Source: Candidatus Moraniibacteriota bacterium (lineage in GTDB: Bacteria; Patescibacteriota; Minisyncoccia; Moranbacterales; UBA9337). From it: DNA of 45,273 nt. A model generated the notes under the pieces. That model had not been told where the DNA came from and ran no database searches. It saw only the letters and a list, made by a program, of their open reading frames with translations. Shown one piece after another: positions 1-7,853 of the stretch. The stretch spans positions 126,605-171,877 of the forward strand of contig JALSQF010000003.1 of assembly GCA_026985555.1 (NCBI GenBank). The letters run 5' to 3'. Made by a program: the position numbers and the translations under genes. Position 1 is the first letter of the stretch. Each line of letters begins with the position of its first letter.

Positions 1-1
1 C

Positions 2-511
2 AATACTAAAAGAGAGGAGATAATAAATTATTTACAAAAATATAAAATAGAATACAGAAAAGATAAAAGTAATAAGAGTTTGAAATTTCTACGTAATAAA
101 ATTCGTTGGAAATTGTTACCTTATCTAGAAAAAAATTATAATTCTAAAATTAAAGATAATTTAGCTATTTTAGCTAATAACGTTGCTGATGACTATAATT
201 TTTTAAGAAGAGAAACAGAAAAAATTTTTAGTCAGTGGAAGATTGACTTAAAAAACGAAATAAATGAAATAATTTTTCAAGAAAAAGATTTTTTAAAATT
301 AGATAAAGCTATTCAAAAAATGTTTTTACGTTTAATTTGGGAAAAATTAAGAGGCAGTCTTTTTGATTTTTATAATAATGATATAAATGAAATGTTAAAA
401 ATTATTAGAAGTCAAAAAAATAAAATACATCTTTTTAAAAAACAAAATATAACACTACTTAAAAAAGGAGATAAAATAATTATTTCAAAAGTAAGAAATA
501 AAATTAAATAG
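2..511 (+). CDS. tilS: tRNA(Ile)-lysidine synthase, C-terminal part (cut by window start)
   Basis: The reading frame is open from the first bases to the TAG stop, so this is the 3' end of a longer gene. Visible early is the segment K-D-x-S-N followed by F-L-R-N-K-I-R and L-L-P-Y-L, which matches the conserved region of TilS that follows the N-type ATP pyrophosphatase core. TilS modifies C34 of the CAU-anticodon tRNA-Ile to lysidine so that it reads AUA. The ATP-binding SGGxDS loop must lie upstream of the window. The remainder is helical and Lys-rich, with a short C-terminal domain. Position directly before ftsH repeats the tilS-ftsH neighbourhood seen in many bacteria, which supports the call. 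The internal TTG at 80 is not a credible start because the frame continues upstream with family-like sequence. Confidence 0.85.
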   Translation, partial: NTKREEIINYLQKYKIEYRKDKSNKSLKFLRNKIRWKLLPYLEKNYNSKIKDNLAILANNVADDYNFLRRETEKIFSQWKIDLKNEINEIIFQEKDFLKLDKAIQKMFLRLIWEKLRGSLFDFYNNDINEMLKIIRSQKNKIHLFKKQNITLLKKGDKIIISKVRNKIK

Positions 512-535
512 TAAAATTAATTTTATTAATATTAT

Positions 536-565
536 TTGACAATAAGGAAGAAAAAAAGTTATTAT
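536..565 (+). promoter_or_regulatory. Predicted sigma-70-type promoter of ftsH
   Basis: A TTGACA hexamer at 536-541 is separated by 18 nt from TATTAT at 560-565. It lies in the gap between tilS and ftsH and would start transcription near 572, giving a leader of about 40 nt. The gap has no terminator-like hairpin, so read-through from tilS is also possible. Confidence 0.6.
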
Positions 566-613
566 GCTTTTAAAAGCAAAATAATTAAATATTTTTAAAA
601 GAGAAATAAAGAC

Positions 614-2491
614 ATGGATAAATTAATGAAAAATACTAGTTATATAATTTTAATTTTCTTGTTAATTGCGGGAATGTTAATTTTATATAATGCTCCTAAT
701 CAAAAAATAAAAGAGGTTCCTTTAAGTGAGTTAGTTACACAAATAAATGAGAACAAGGTAAAAAAAATAGAAGTTGATGGAACTAATTTAAAAATAGAAC
801 TTCAAGATGGAACCAAAGAAAAGGCAGCTAAGGAAATGCAAAGTTCTTTAGGGGAAACTTTAAATGGTTACGGTGTAGATAAAAATAAGTTAAGAGCAGT
901 GGATGTAAAAATAAAACAGCCATCAGTAGCTATGACTTGGGCAGGTATAATATTGCCATTTTTGTTACCCTTTTTATTGATTGCTGGTTTTATCTGGTTT
1001 ATGATGCGTCAAGCTCAAAGAGGAAATTCACAAGCTCTTTCTTTTGGGTTAAGTAAGGCAAGAATGTTAAATCCAAAAGATAAAAAAAGACGTTTAACTT
1101 TTAAGGATGTAGCTGGCAACAAGGAAGCTAAAGAAGAAATGCAAGAGTTTGTTGATTTTTTACGTCATCCTCAAAAATTTCTTAAGATGGGCGCGCGTAT
1201 TCCTAAAGGAATGCTTTTATTAGGTCCTCCGGGAACAGGGAAAACTTTAATGGCTAAAGCTATAGCGGGAGAAGCCAATGTTCCTTTTTTTAATATAAGT
1301 GGTTCTGAATTTGTAGAAATGTTTGTGGGAGTAGGAGCTTCTCGTGTGAGAGATTTATTTAAACAAGCTAAAAAAAATGCGCCTTCTATAATTTTTATTG
1401 ATGAAATTGATGCAGTGGGTCGTCATAGAGGAGCTGGACTAGGAGGAGGACATGATGAAAGAGAACAAACTCTTAATCAAATACTAGTGGAAATGGATGG
1501 TTTTGAAACAGATACTAATGTAATTGTTATTGCTGCTACTAATCGTCCTGATGTTCTAGATCCAGCTTTATTAAGACCAGGTCGTTTTGATAGGCGAATA
1601 ACTTTAGATTTGCCTGATATAAAAGACAGAGAAGCTATTTTAGAAATTCATGCCAAGAATAAACCTTTAGCTAAAAATGTTAATTTAAAAATAATTGCTC
1701 AGAGAACGCCTGGTTTTTCTGGGGCTGATTTAGCTAATTTATTAAACGAAGCGGCTATTTTGGCGGCGCGTAAAGGGAAAAGAGTAGTGCATATGGAAGA
1801 ATTAATTGAGGCTATAGAAAAAGTATTGTTAGGACCAGAAAGAAAAAGTGCGGGCATGAACAAGGAAGAGAAAAAAATAGTAGCTTATCATGAAGCCGGA
1901 CATGCTTTAATTGGAGCTATTTTACCTGAAGCTGATCCTATTCAAAAAGTTTCTATTATTTCTCGTGGCAGAGCGGGAGGATATACTTTAGCTGTGCCAG
2001 AAAAAGATATTCATTTACATTCTAAACTTTATTTCCAATCAGAGATGGCTGTTTTATTAGGAGGTTATGTGGCAGAAAAAGAAATTTTTGGGGAAGAAAA
2101 ATTGACCACAGGAGCATCTAATGATTTAGAGAGAGCTACTCATATGGCTAGAGATTTAGTGACACGTTATGGTATGAGTTCATTAGGTCCAAGAACTTTT
2201 GGTAAAAAAGAAGAATTAATTTTTCTTGGAAAAGAAATCAATGAAGAGAAAGATTATGCGGAGAGCACAGCTGAAAAAATCGATCAAGAAGTTTCTCGTT
2301 TTATTCAAGAAGCAGAAGAAAAAGCCATACGTATTTTAAAGGAAAAGATGTCTATTCTAGAAAAACTAGCTCAAACATTACTAAAGAAAGAAACCATAGA
2401 GAAAGAAGAATTTGATCAAATTGTTTTTGGTGAAAATGAACAAGAAGAAAATTTAGAAGAAAAAAAGAATAATTCAGAAATAAAAAAATAA
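614..2491 (+). CDS. ftsH: ATP-dependent zinc metalloprotease FtsH
   Basis: Membrane-anchored AAA+ protease that degrades misfolded membrane and short-lived cytosolic proteins as a hexamer. The 625-residue protein has the family's standard order: a TM helix at about 9-27, a short extracytoplasmic domain, a second TM at about 108-130, the AAA+ module with Walker A G204-PPGTGKT, Walker B IIFIDEID and the second region of homology with R-P-G-R-F-D-R, then the peptidase domain with zinc motif H426-E-A-G-H430 and the likely third ligand D504. All catalytic residues are present. The tail is Glu/Lys-rich. The start at 614 lies behind a good promoter; a second ATG at 626 is possible but less likely. 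It heads a cluster with a membrane protein, map and groES, a protein quality-control and maturation grouping. Confidence 0.97.
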   Translation: MDKLMKNTSYIILIFLLIAGMLILYNAPNQKIKEVPLSELVTQINENKVKKIEVDGTNLKIELQDGTKEKAAKEMQSSLGETLNGYGVDKNKLRAVDVKIKQPSVAMTWAGIILPFLLPFLLIAGFIWFMMRQAQRGNSQALSFGLSKARMLNPKDKKRRLTFKDVAGNKEAKEEMQEFVDFLRHPQKFLKMGARIPKGMLLLGPPGTGKTLMAKAIAGEANVPFFNISGSEFVEMFVGVGASRVRDLFKQAKKNAPSIIFIDEIDAVGRHRGAGLGGGHDEREQTLNQILVEMDGFETDTNVIVIAATNRPDVLDPALLRPGRFDRRITLDLPDIKDREAILEIHAKNKPLAKNVNLKIIAQRTPGFSGADLANLLNEAAILAARKGKRVVHMEELIEAIEKVLLGPERKSAGMNKEEKKIVAYHEAGHALIGAILPEADPIQKVSIISRGRAGGYTLAVPEKDIHLHSKLYFQSEMAVLLGGYVAEKEIFGEEKLTTGASNDLERATHMARDLVTRYGMSSLGPRTFGKKEELIFLGKEINEEKDYAESTAEKIDQEVSRFIQEAEEKAIRILKEKMSILEKLAQTLLKKETIEKEEFDQIVFGENEQEENLEEKKNNSEIKK

Positions 2492-2535
2492 AAACATTTT
2501 TTGTTAAATAGTTCAAATACTAATATAAAAATAAA

Positions 2536-3531
2536 ATGAAAGTTAATTTCATTAAAATTATAAAAAATGCTTGGCAAATAACCTGGTATAACAAATACCT
2601 TTGGTGGTTCGGAGCAATTATTTTTTCTAGCGGTATAAGTTTTAATTATACCTTTCCTTTTAGTGAGAATTATAAAAATAAATTAGAATTCAATAAAATT
2701 AAAATTGAAACGATAAAAAATTTCAAAATCGCTTTTTTTCATTATGAGACAATTATAATTTTTTTTGTTCTTCTTTTTTTTCTTTTTATTTTTTTCTTAT
2801 GGATATTAAGCGCTATTGGCCAGGGGTCTTTAATAGGGTCTTTGTATAAATTAGCTCGGGGAGAAGAAGTGAGTTTTAAAAAAGGATTAAGAGAAGGATT
2901 GCATTTTGGAGTGCCTTTATTTTTATTGGGATTATTATTTTTTTTCTTTAATTTAATTTTAATTTTAATTTTATTTCTTCCTGTAACTTGGTTAATTTTT
3001 TCAGCACAATTTATAGCAGGTTTTTTATTGTTTTTTCTAGCCTTACTCATATTATTTCCTTTTATAATTTTTTTCAATTTTCTAAAAATTATAGCCAGTT
3101 TTTATATTGTAATAGGAAAGGTAAAAATAATTGATTCTTTAAATTTAGCCTATATTTTTTTAAAAAAACAATGGAAAAATGTTTTGGTTTTAGCTTTACT
3201 TTTAATGATCATACGAGCAGTTTTTAGTTTTATATTATTAGCTCCATTTTTAATATTTTTCTTTTTAATTTTGTTATTTAGTATTGGTTTAGGACATATT
3301 ATCGCAATACAATATTCTATTTTAATAATTGTATCAATTAGTCTAATTTTAATTTTATTATTATTTAACGGAATACTAAATACTTTTTCTTATGCCAGTT
3401 GGTTTTATTTATTTGTAGAAACTGCTGATAAACAATCCCCAGATGATTTTTCTGAAAAAGATCTTAATTCAGATCTTGAGAAAGATGTTTTATTGCCAGA
3501 AAAAAAAGCGCCCGTAATTAGTAAGAAGTAA
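2536..3531 (+). CDS. Multi-pass membrane protein of unknown function
   Basis: A 331-residue, very hydrophobic protein with about six predicted membrane segments: around 74-95, 120-145, 155-180, 210-235, 240-262 and 265-290. The N-terminus has the pattern W-x-x-T-W-Y-N-K-Y-L-W-W-F-G, a signature I associate with a widespread family of uncharacterised Patescibacteria membrane proteins, some annotated as glycerophosphoryl-diester-phosphodiesterase membrane-domain-like. No catalytic motif is visible. The C-terminal 40 residues are charged and probably cytosolic. It sits 44 nt after ftsH and 5 nt before map, so it is almost certainly co-transcribed with both; a role in membrane quality control is only a guess from position. 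A long antisense open frame over 2742-3077 is a by-product of the T-rich coding strand. Confidence 0.75.
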   Translation: MKVNFIKIIKNAWQITWYNKYLWWFGAIIFSSGISFNYTFPFSENYKNKLEFNKIKIETIKNFKIAFFHYETIIIFFVLLFFLFIFFLWILSAIGQGSLIGSLYKLARGEEVSFKKGLREGLHFGVPLFLLGLLFFFFNLILILILFLPVTWLIFSAQFIAGFLLFFLALLILFPFIIFFNFLKIIASFYIVIGKVKIIDSLNLAYIFLKKQWKNVLVLALLLMIIRAVFSFILLAPFLIFFFLILLFSIGLGHIIAIQYSILIIVSISLILILLLFNGILNTFSYASWFYLFVETADKQSPDDFSEKDLNSDLEKDVLLPEKKAPVISKK

Positions 3532-3536
3532 TTTTT

Positions 3537-4310
3537 ATGTCTTTAATTAAAACAGAGAAAGAAATAAATCTGATGCGTGCTAGTGGAAAACGTTTAGCTC
3601 AGGTAATGATGGAATTAGAGAAAAATGTTCTGCCAGGAAAAAATACATTATCTCTAGATAATTTAGCGGAAAAATTAATTCTTTCTTTAGGTGGAAAGCC
3701 AGCTTTTAAAAATTATGGAGATCCTGTTAATCCTTTTCCGGCAACAATTTGTGCTTCTCTTAATGAAGAAATAGTGCATGGTATTCCTTCAAAAGAAAAA
3801 ATGTTGAGAGAAGGAGATCTTTTAAAAATTGATATAGGGATGATTTATAAAGGTTATTATTCTGATATGGCAAGAACTTTTCCCGTAGGAAAAATTAGTT
3901 CTGAAGCACAAAAAATAATGGAGGTAGTGCGGAAAAGTTTTTTTTTAGGAATAAAAAGCTTAAAAGAAGGAGCCTGGTTAAGTGATTATTCTAAAGCTGT
4001 GCAAAAATATGTGGAGCAAAAAGGTTTTTCCGTGGTAAGAAATTTAACTGGACATGGAATAGGAAAAGAACTACACGAAGAACCTTCCGTTTATAATTTT
4101 TATGATCAGAAAAACTATAGAGATATGCCTTTGAAAAAAGGAATGACTTTAGCTTTAGAACCGATGATAAATCAGGGAACTTTTGAAACAATTTTAGGGG
4201 AAGATGGTTGGGTTTTTGTTACAGCAGATCGGAAATTAAGCGCTCATTGGGAAAATACAATTTTAATCACAGAAAAAGGAGTAGAAATCTTGACGGAAAC
4301 AAAAAAATAA
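3537..4310 (+). CDS. map: Methionine aminopeptidase, type I
   Basis: Removes the initiator methionine from nascent proteins after deformylation. At 257 residues it has the usual length of the type I enzyme without an N-terminal extension. The five metal ligands are all visible: D99, D110, H173, E208 and E239. The substrate histidine H81 lies in the segment E-I-V-H-G-I-P. The gene starts 5 nt after the preceding stop, so translation is probably coupled. In this window map works in the same pathway as def and fmt (28892-30394), although these are encoded elsewhere on the other strand. No Shine-Dalgarno precedes the ATG. Confidence 0.96.
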   Translation: MSLIKTEKEINLMRASGKRLAQVMMELEKNVLPGKNTLSLDNLAEKLILSLGGKPAFKNYGDPVNPFPATICASLNEEIVHGIPSKEKMLREGDLLKIDIGMIYKGYYSDMARTFPVGKISSEAQKIMEVVRKSFFLGIKSLKEGAWLSDYSKAVQKYVEQKGFSVVRNLTGHGIGKELHEEPSVYNFYDQKNYRDMPLKKGMTLALEPMINQGTFETILGEDGWVFVTADRKLSAHWENTILITEKGVEILTETKK

Positions 4311-4352
4311 TTAAAATAATAAAAGTAATAATTAATCTATCTATTTAAACAT

Positions 4353-4631
4353 ATGAGTAACGTAAATATTCAACCATTAGGAGACAATCTTCTTTTAGAA
4401 CCAATTGTTAATGATGAACAAAAAACAGAAAGTGGCATTTATCTTCCTGAAACAGCGGAAGGGGAGAAACCACAAGAAGGGTTAGTTGTAGCCACAGGAG
4501 ATGATGAAAAAATAAAAGTAAAGAAAGGAGACAAAGTAATTTTTAAAAAATTTAGTGAAACGGAAATAAAAGTGGAAAACAAAGATTATTATATTATTAA
4601 AAATGAAGATATTCTAGCTGTGATTAAATAA
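4353..4631 (+). CDS. groES: Co-chaperonin GroES
   Basis: A 92-residue protein with the normal length and fold pattern of the 10-kDa lid of the GroEL chamber: the start I-Q-P-L-G-D-N-L-L-L-E-P, the mobile loop around T25-E-S-G-I-Y-L-P, the segment G-D-K-V-I-F-K-K-F, and the terminal N-E-D-I-L-A-V-I-K. The GroEL partner, usually the next gene, is not here: the sequence goes directly to a palindrome, a promoter and a surface-protein gene. It is therefore an orphan groES whose partner must be elsewhere. It ends the ftsH-map cluster, with a gap of 42 nt from map. Confidence 0.95.
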   Translation: MSNVNIQPLGDNLLLEPIVNDEQKTESGIYLPETAEGEKPQEGLVVATGDDEKIKVKKGDKVIFKKFSETEIKVENKDYYIIKNEDILAVIK

Positions 4632-4679
4632 TTTTTTCTTAAACAAACTTAATTGTGGATAACTTTAAGATATATTTAT

Positions 4680-4708
4680 TTGACAAGAAACTAAGTTTAT
4701 TTTAAAAT
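4680..4708 (+). promoter_or_regulatory. Predicted promoter of the first surface-protein island
   Basis: TTGACA at 4680-4685, a 17-nt spacer and TAAAAT at 4703-4708. Transcription would start near 4715 and the first gene begins at 4770. The spacer and the -10 box lie inside a perfect 32-bp palindrome (4688-4719), so any protein or structure at the palindrome would compete with RNA polymerase. Confidence 0.55.
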
Positions 4709-4719
4709 AAACTTAGTTT
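4688..4719 (+). terminator. Perfect 32-bp palindrome after groES, candidate terminator or operator
   Basis: Two 16-nt arms (4688-4703 and 4704-4719) are exact reverse complements with no spacer, the left arm reading AAACTAAGTTTATTTT. The right arm ends in TTTT and is followed by G and more T. As RNA it forms a hairpin of about 14 bp after groES, so termination is plausible though the stem is AT-only in its upper half. Because it overlaps the promoter at 4680-4708 it could equally be a protein-binding site. Confidence 0.6.
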
Positions 4720-4769
4720 TTGTTTAGATTTGTATTTTTTAAATTTAACTAAAAAATAAAAATAAAAAT

Positions 4770-5918
4770 ATGTTAAAAAAAATATTTTTAGCGTTAGTAA
4801 TTTTAATTGGTATAAGCGCAATCTCTTTTAATGTTGAAGCTGGAAGCAATGATAATGTTAGAGGTTGGTTATGGGCCGGAAGTGATACTAATTTTGGTTG
4901 GATAAGTACTAATAATATTACTGGTGGAGGAAATGTTAATTATGGACTTAATATTCCTGCTAATGATGGTAATGTGACAGGATATGCTTGGAGCGAAAAT
5001 TTAGGATGGATTAATTTTGAGCCTGAAGGTCCTTATCCAGCTGCTCCTAATTATAGCGTTAAAAGAGTAGGTAATAAACTGGAAGGTTGGGCTAGAATAG
5101 TGAGTATTCAAACTGCTAGTTCAATAGGTAATTCTGGCGGTTGGTTGGGTTGGATTAAAATGAGTGGGACAGTTCAAGTTGGAGGTTATTATGGAGTTAC
5201 GATTACCCCTAGTAGTGGTCAGCTAAAGGGTTATGCTTGGTCTGATGAATTAGGTTGGATTGACTTTAGTAGAGCCCAAACTAATCCGACAGTAACACAT
5301 CATTTAAATATTTGTAATATTTGTAGTAGCGGTAATCCTTTGCCAGCATTAACTATGAATATAAATGATACTAGAAATTTAAGAGCTTGTTTAGCTGATA
5401 GTGCTAGTAGTTGTTCGGGAACAGATGTAACTGCTAGTGCTAGCTGGAATGATACAAATAGTCCTCAGGATGCCGTTAGTATTCCTTCTAAAGGAACTGT
5501 TCAAGCTAATAAGGCTGGTAGTGAAAATGTAAATGTTTCATATAATGATAATGGGAATTCTCTAAGTAATAGTTTGCTAGTTAATGTATCAGATAATAGA
5601 AATTTAGTTGTTTGTGAAAATTCTTGTACAGGAGGAACATTAGTAAATACTCTTCAAATGAAAAAAGGAAATACTCAAAATTTAAAAGCTTGTTTAGTTA
5701 CTAACTCTAATAGTTGTTCGGGAATAGATGTAACTACTAGTGCTAGCTGGAATGACACAAATAATCCTCAGGATGCCGTTACTATTCCTTTTAAAGGAAC
5801 TGTTCAAGCTAATAAGGCTGGTAGTGAAAATGTAAATGTTTCATATAATGGTAAAAATACTTCTTTTACAGTTAATGTAACAGGAGGAGTAGATGACTGG
5901 AGAGAGGTAACTCCTTAA
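4770..5918 (+). CDS. Secreted surface protein with GW-type repeats and two Ig-like repeats
   Basis: A 382-residue exported protein of unknown function. Residues 1-24 form a signal peptide ending V-E-A. Residues 30-170 hold three repeats of the kind G-W-x-W-S-x-x-L-G-W-I-x-F, a module common in secreted Patescibacteria proteins. Residues 175-275 and 276-376 are two copies of a domain with N-L-R/K-A-C-L, S-C-S-G and G-T-V-Q-A-N-K-A-G-S-E-N-V-N-V-S-Y, resembling a bacterial Ig-like (Big-2) fold with paired cysteines. The copies are spaced 303 nt apart and nearly identical in DNA over about 135 nt. The protein ends in D-D-W-R-E-V-T-P, a tail shared with the protein at 19571-21592. No sortase motif or C-terminal TM is seen. 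It leads a three-gene surface island. Confidence 0.8.
   Translation: MLKKIFLALVILIGISAISFNVEAGSNDNVRGWLWAGSDTNFGWISTNNITGGGNVNYGLNIPANDGNVTGYAWSENLGWINFEPEGPYPAAPNYSVKRVGNKLEGWARIVSIQTASSIGNSGGWLGWIKMSGTVQVGGYYGVTITPSSGQLKGYAWSDELGWIDFSRAQTNPTVTHHLNICNICSSGNPLPALTMNINDTRNLRACLADSASSCSGTDVTASASWNDTNSPQDAVSIPSKGTVQANKAGSENVNVSYNDNGNSLSNSLLVNVSDNRNLVVCENSCTGGTLVNTLQMKKGNTQNLKACLVTNSNSCSGIDVTTSASWNDTNNPQDAVTIPFKGTVQANKAGSENVNVSYNGKNTSFTVNVTGGVDDWREVTP
5412..5858 (+). repeat. Intragenic direct repeat, 303-bp period
   Basis: The block from about 5421 to 5555 recurs at 5724-5858 with only a few base changes (for example GCTAGTGCTAGCTGGAATGA in one copy matches the other except in the flanks). It corresponds to the two Ig-like domains of the surface protein and indicates a fairly recent duplication. 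Confidence 0.8.
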
Positions 5919-5962
5919 AATTAAAAACGAGAAAATAAAAATAAATATTAAAAAATAAAAAT

Positions 5963-6541
5963 ATGAAATTTTTAAAAAATAACATAATGACCAATAGAAA
6001 GGTTTTAGGTGTAACTATTGTAATTGTATTAATATTTATTTTGGGTTTAATAATCTTTTTAGGTTTTTTTAAGAAGGAATCTTACGAATATTATTTGTCT
6101 AAAATGAATTTAAATAGATTTAAATTTAAAAATTATAATAAAAAGATTCATAAAGAGGTTGATTTTAACAATACACCTCTTTCTGATAAAGAAAAAGAAG
6201 AAATACGCGTTCTTTTGGAAAAAGAAAAAAATAATTCAAGAAATTCAGATTTAACATCGGATCAAGAAAATGAAAATTTCAAAAAAATTGATTCAATTTT
6301 AAAGAAGAGCTTGGTTAGTAACAGACCTCTTTCTGATAAAGAAAAAGAAGAAATACGCGTTCTTTTGGAAAAAGAAAAAAATAATTCAAGAAATTCAGAT
6401 TTAACATCGGATCAAGAAAATGAAAATTTCAAAAAAATTGATTCAATTTTAAAGAAGAGCTTGGTTAGTAACAGACCTCTTTCTGATAAAGAAAAAGAAG
6501 AAATATGCGCTCTTTTGGAAGAAATTCAAAGAAACCGATAA
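5963..6541 (+). CDS. Membrane-anchored protein with perfect 50-residue tandem repeats
   Basis: A 192-residue protein that I do not recognise. Residues 13-34 form one TM helix after a short basic N-terminus, so the rest is probably outside the membrane. From residue 72 on it consists of a 50-residue unit starting P-L-S-D-K-E-K-E-E-I-R-V-L-L-E-K, present twice in full and once as a 15-residue start before a different ending. The unit is predicted to be helical and highly charged; the L-S-x-x-E-K-x-x-I-x-x-L-L pattern resembles short helical repeats found in other Patescibacteria hypothetical proteins. It lies 44 nt after one surface gene and 76 nt before another, so it is likely part of the same transcription unit. 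A stalk or spacer role is a guess. Confidence 0.7.
   Translation: MKFLKNNIMTNRKVLGVTIVIVLIFILGLIIFLGFFKKESYEYYLSKMNLNRFKFKNYNKKIHKEVDFNNTPLSDKEKEEIRVLLEKEKNNSRNSDLTSDQENENFKKIDSILKKSLVSNRPLSDKEKEEIRVLLEKEKNNSRNSDLTSDQENENFKKIDSILKKSLVSNRPLSDKEKEEICALLEEIQRNR
6176..6519 (+). repeat. Perfect 150-bp tandem repeat, 2.3 copies
   Basis: Units at 6176-6325 and 6326-6475 are identical base for base as far as I can read. A third copy starts at 6476 and diverges after about 30 nt, near TATGCGCTC, keeping partial identity to about 6519. The length is a multiple of three, so the frame is kept. This is expected to vary in copy number between strains and could be miscounted in short-read assemblies. Confidence 0.92.
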
Positions 6542-6617
6542 AAAATATTATTAATAAGATATAGTGTAATTGAATTTAAAATAAATAATAATTAATTTAA
6601 TTTAATAAACTAAAACT

Positions 6618-7496
6618 ATGAAAAAAGAAATGAAAACCAATCATTGGTTAGGGATAATTATTACGGGAATTATGTTAGGTGCTTCTATCCAATTTGCAAT
6701 GGCTTGGACAGAACCTTCCTCAAAGCCTCCCAAGGGTAATTTGGCTGCACCACTCAATGTGGGGAATAAATTTCAAGAAAAAGCAGGAGGATTGTTTATC
6801 AATAGAGATAATGTATCTGGATTTGGGTTGATGAATAGAAATTATTTAATTAATTATGGTAGTATTATTGCTATGCATGGGGGAAATGTTATTGCGTCAA
6901 AAGATGTACGTGCCTCTGGTGATGTAATAGCTGATGATCAGGTGTATGCAGGAAGCGGTAAGTATAATCTAATATTAGGAACAGTAAATTCTGTTAGTGA
7001 TTATAGAAAAGTAGATAATATAGGTGGTCCTTGGATTTATGCTTTTAATTCTTCTCCTGACGCACATTCTTTAAATGGATCTATAGGAATTAGAGTTCGT
7101 CCTTTAGGTAGCCAGGCTGGATTGGTAGTAGGAAAAGGTAAGGGAAGATGGGCTGATGTATGGGCAAGGACGTTTCATTATACTTCTGATAAAAGATTAA
7201 AAAAAGACATTAAGACAATTAATAATGCTTTAGAAAAAATAACTAAAATTAGAGGAGTAGAATATAAAATGAAAGATGGTAATGTTCCAGGAATGGGGGT
7301 AATTGCTCAAGAAATTGAAAGTCAATTTCCCGCTTTAGTGAGCACTGGTCCTAGTGGCTATAAAACCGTTGAATATAATGGTTTTATAGGTGTTTTTATA
7401 GAAGCTTTTAAAGAGCAGCAAAAGCAAATAAAAGAACAACAAAAAGAAATTGATGAACTTAAACAAGCTCTTCAAGAGCTAAAAAATAGACAGTAG
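6618..7496 (+). CDS. Surface protein with C-terminal S74 intramolecular-chaperone domain
   Basis: A 292-residue exported protein. Residues 12-29 form the signal segment, with a likely cleavage after Q-F-A-M-A. The segment W-T-E-P-S-x-K-P-P-K-G-N-L-A-A-P-L-N-V-G is a motif frequent in Patescibacteria surface proteins. Residues 185-275 match Peptidase_S74, the chaperone of phage tail spikes and some bacterial surface proteins, which trimerises the stem and cleaves itself off: S190-D-K-R-L-K195-K-D-I carries the expected Ser-Lys dyad, and G-V-I-A-Q-E-I-E plus Y-K-T-V-E-Y-N-G-F-I-G follow. The last 30 residues are a Gln/Glu/Lys coiled coil. So a trimeric fibre that matures by self-cleavage is likely. 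A strong terminator closes the island just downstream. Confidence 0.85.
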   Translation: MKKEMKTNHWLGIIITGIMLGASIQFAMAWTEPSSKPPKGNLAAPLNVGNKFQEKAGGLFINRDNVSGFGLMNRNYLINYGSIIAMHGGNVIASKDVRASGDVIADDQVYAGSGKYNLILGTVNSVSDYRKVDNIGGPWIYAFNSSPDAHSLNGSIGIRVRPLGSQAGLVVGKGKGRWADVWARTFHYTSDKRLKKDIKTINNALEKITKIRGVEYKMKDGNVPGMGVIAQEIESQFPALVSTGPSGYKTVEYNGFIGVFIEAFKEQQKQIKEQQKEIDELKQALQELKNRQ

Positions 7497-7521
7497 AACA
7501 AAATAAATTTCTTTTATAATT

Positions 7522-7555
7522 AAAACCAACCTTTTGGCGAGGTTGGTTTTTAAAA
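7522..7555 (+). terminator. Intrinsic terminator of surface island 1
   Basis: Stem AAAACCAACC (7522-7531) with GGTTGGTTTT (7541-7550), loop TTTTGGCGA, and a T at 7551 after the stem's own T run. This is a classical rho-independent terminator. The half palindrome of the dispersed element begins at 7553, directly abutting it. Confidence 0.9.
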
Positions 7556-7765
7556 TGGATATTTAAATAGCCAGAAGGAAAAATACTTTTTAAAAATTTA
7601 AAAATATTTTTTGAATTTAAACTTATTGGTTTAAAAATATATAAAATATTTAGAAAATAGAATTAGAAAAAACTATAAATTAAAGAAAAGACTATTAAAG
7701 GAAGTTAATTGTATATCATTTTTTAAAAGTTTGAATAGAGTTTTAGATGAATTTTTAAAAAAAGA
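7553..7765 (+). repeat. Dispersed intergenic element, copy 1 (half palindrome plus body)
   Basis: Positions 7553-7574 are exactly the right arm of the 44-bp palindrome core found complete at 21726-21769 and 30501-30544; the left arm is missing and the arm touches the upstream terminator. The following sequence to about 7710 aligns with 21770-21910 with few changes, and a further block at about 7719-7765 aligns with 22034-22085. The body is AT-rich and contains an open frame of about 60 codons without a convincing start (stop at about 7832), so it may be a decayed gene. It fills most of the 490-bp gap before rpsF. Confidence 0.8.
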
Positions 7766-7818
7766 TTTATATAGGAATATGGAGGAATGTTCAAGATGCA
7801 TTCTTTTAATAGAGTTAT

Positions 7819-7847
7819 TTGACAAAAGTTAAAAATTAATTTACACT
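7819..7847 (+). promoter_or_regulatory. Predicted promoter of the rpsF operon
   Basis: TTGACA at 7819-7824, a 17-nt spacer and TACACT at 7842-7847. Transcription would begin near 7854 and produce a leader of about 135 nt before rpsF. Confidence 0.7.
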
Positions 7848-7853
7848 AGTAAA

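Noticed and set aside
2742-3077. Antisense open frame inside the membrane-protein gene
   Set aside because: Lys/Asn-rich low-complexity translation that mirrors the T-rich coding strand of a hydrophobic protein; no start signal and no homology pattern.
4654-4662. Perfect DnaA-box match (TGTGGATAA)
   Set aside because: A single box with no cluster, no dnaA or dnaN nearby and no unwinding-element arrangement; not enough for an origin.
6176-6519. CRISPR-like reading of the 150-bp repeats
   Set aside because: Units are adjacent without unique spacers and lie in frame inside a gene; no cas gene is present.
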